A stretch of DNA of 38,045 nucleotides from a virus: IMG/VR virus record IMGVR_UViG_3300033156_001353, positions 1 to 38,045 of that record; one strand, 5' to 3'. Of this stretch, positions 37,625 through 38,045 are shown piece by piece (position 1 is the first letter of the stretch; each line of letters starts with the position of its first letter). Below the pieces are notes generated by a model. The model saw nothing but the letters and a program-made list of their open reading frames with translations, did not search any database and had not been told where the DNA came from. The translations under genes and the position numbers were made by a program.

Positions 37625-38045
37625 TGAATTTCTCCCCTTCATAAATATACCATGTACCATTAATAGTTACCTCTCCACACATAATTAAAAATTCTATAAA
37701 TTCTCTATGAAGATCAATACCTTTACCATACACAAGAGGAATATCTACCTCTCTAAAAGGAAGACTAAATTTATTTTTTGTTATTTTAGCCCTTATTAAG
37801 TGACCCTCTTTATTAACCTCAATAGCTCTAACATGAATCCTTTGGGAAGAATAAAATCGTAAAGCCTTTCCACCGCTTGTAGTTTCCGGAGATCCAAAAA
37901 ATACACCTATTTTTACACGAGTCTGATTGATAAAAATAATTATAGCCCCAGCTCTACCCACAATTCCTGCAAGTTGTCTACAAGCTTGACCCATAAGCCG
38001 AGCCTGAAGACCCATATAAGCTTCTCCTGTATCTCCCTTATATTC
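37530..38045 (-). CDS. recA: RecA/UvsX-like recombinase, C-terminal part
   Basis: Continuation of the gene that starts at 519. The frame is open from 38045 (which equals position 114) to the stop at 37530 and carries LAGIVGRAGAIIIFINQTRV, the loop-2 region FFGSPETTSGGKALRFYSS, and IPLVYGKGIDLHREFI. An internal Met (38015) could be mistaken for a start; it corresponds to residue 146 of the intact protein. The C-terminal domain is reduced. The last 95 bases overlap the DatZ-like start region. Confidence 0.93.
   Translation of the reverse strand, partial: EYKGDTGEAYMGLQARLMGQACRQLAGIVGRAGAIIIFINQTRVKIGVFFGSPETTSGGKALRFYSSQRIHVRAIEVNKEGHLIRAKITKNKFSLPFREVDIPLVYGKGIDLHREFIEFLIMCGEVTINGTWYIYEGEKFNGKQAFYESISKLSEKQIFEIYQAVLNKVRK
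37932..38045. repeat. Terminal direct repeat, right copy
   Basis: Identical to positions 1-114; see the left copy. Removing it gives a circular map of 37,931 bp. Confidence 0.9.

Overview
The window is the complete genome of a tailed, siphovirus-like bacteriophage, opened at an arbitrary point. The last 114 bases (37932-38045) repeat the first 114 exactly, and a recA gene reads in frame across that junction, so the molecule or assembly is circular with about 37,931 unique bases. Every convincing gene is on the minus strand, packed with 4-base ATGA/GTGA overlaps and strong Shine-Dalgarno (SD) sites (AGGAGG, GGGGG). The DNA is AT-rich with heavy use of ATA and AGA/AGG codons. This fits a phage of a low-GC bacterium (Firmicutes-like, possibly thermophilic), but the host cannot be fixed from the sequence. 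No integrase, excisionase or CI-like repressor was seen, so a lytic life style is likely.

Late half, read from high to low coordinates (26.1 kb to 5.4 kb): HNH packaging endonuclease, small and large terminase, portal fused to a MuF-type minor head domain, prohead protease, HK97-type major capsid, three decoration-like proteins, gp6-like connector with an inserted beta domain, head closure protein, gp10-like protein, tail terminator, tail tube, tail chaperone with a -1 frameshift (G/GT), tape measure, a 1487-residue tail protein ending in a beta-helix, a small fibre protein, an M15-like endolysin, a three-helix holin and a membrane helper.

A 327-bp non-coding region (5048-5374) separates lysis genes from the early genes. 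It holds about seven copies of an operator-like palindrome (GTATCA-N3-TGATAC), one of them in the spacer of a probable promoter, and two cre-like palindromes.

Early half (5.05 kb to 1, then 37.9 kb down to 28.6 kb): small regulatory or zinc-ribbon proteins, then a replication and nucleotide operon: PurZ, gp32-like SSB, RecA, DatZ-like HD phosphohydrolase, primase-helicase, adenylate-kinase-like NMP kinase, dUTPase, DnaE-type polymerase, Cas4-like nuclease, HNH protein and RuvC-like resolvase. PurZ, with the diagnostic Ser in place of the catalytic Asp of PurA, together with a DatZ-like enzyme predicts that this phage replaces adenine with 2-aminoadenine (Z). No DpoZ (PolA-type) polymerase and no recognisable MazZ is present; the only polymerase is DnaE-type.

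Two further signals stand out. First, two 44-47-nt transcripts-to-be (3917-3960 and 4783-4829) fold as a perfect acceptor stem plus T arm of a tRNA with no anticodon arm, each placed between the stop codon of one gene and the SD of the next. Second, three promoter-like elements of identical length, (T/G)GAAAC-N17-CGTC, resemble ECF-sigma promoters. One precedes the PurZ-SSB-RecA operon and two overlap or directly follow small HTH-protein genes.
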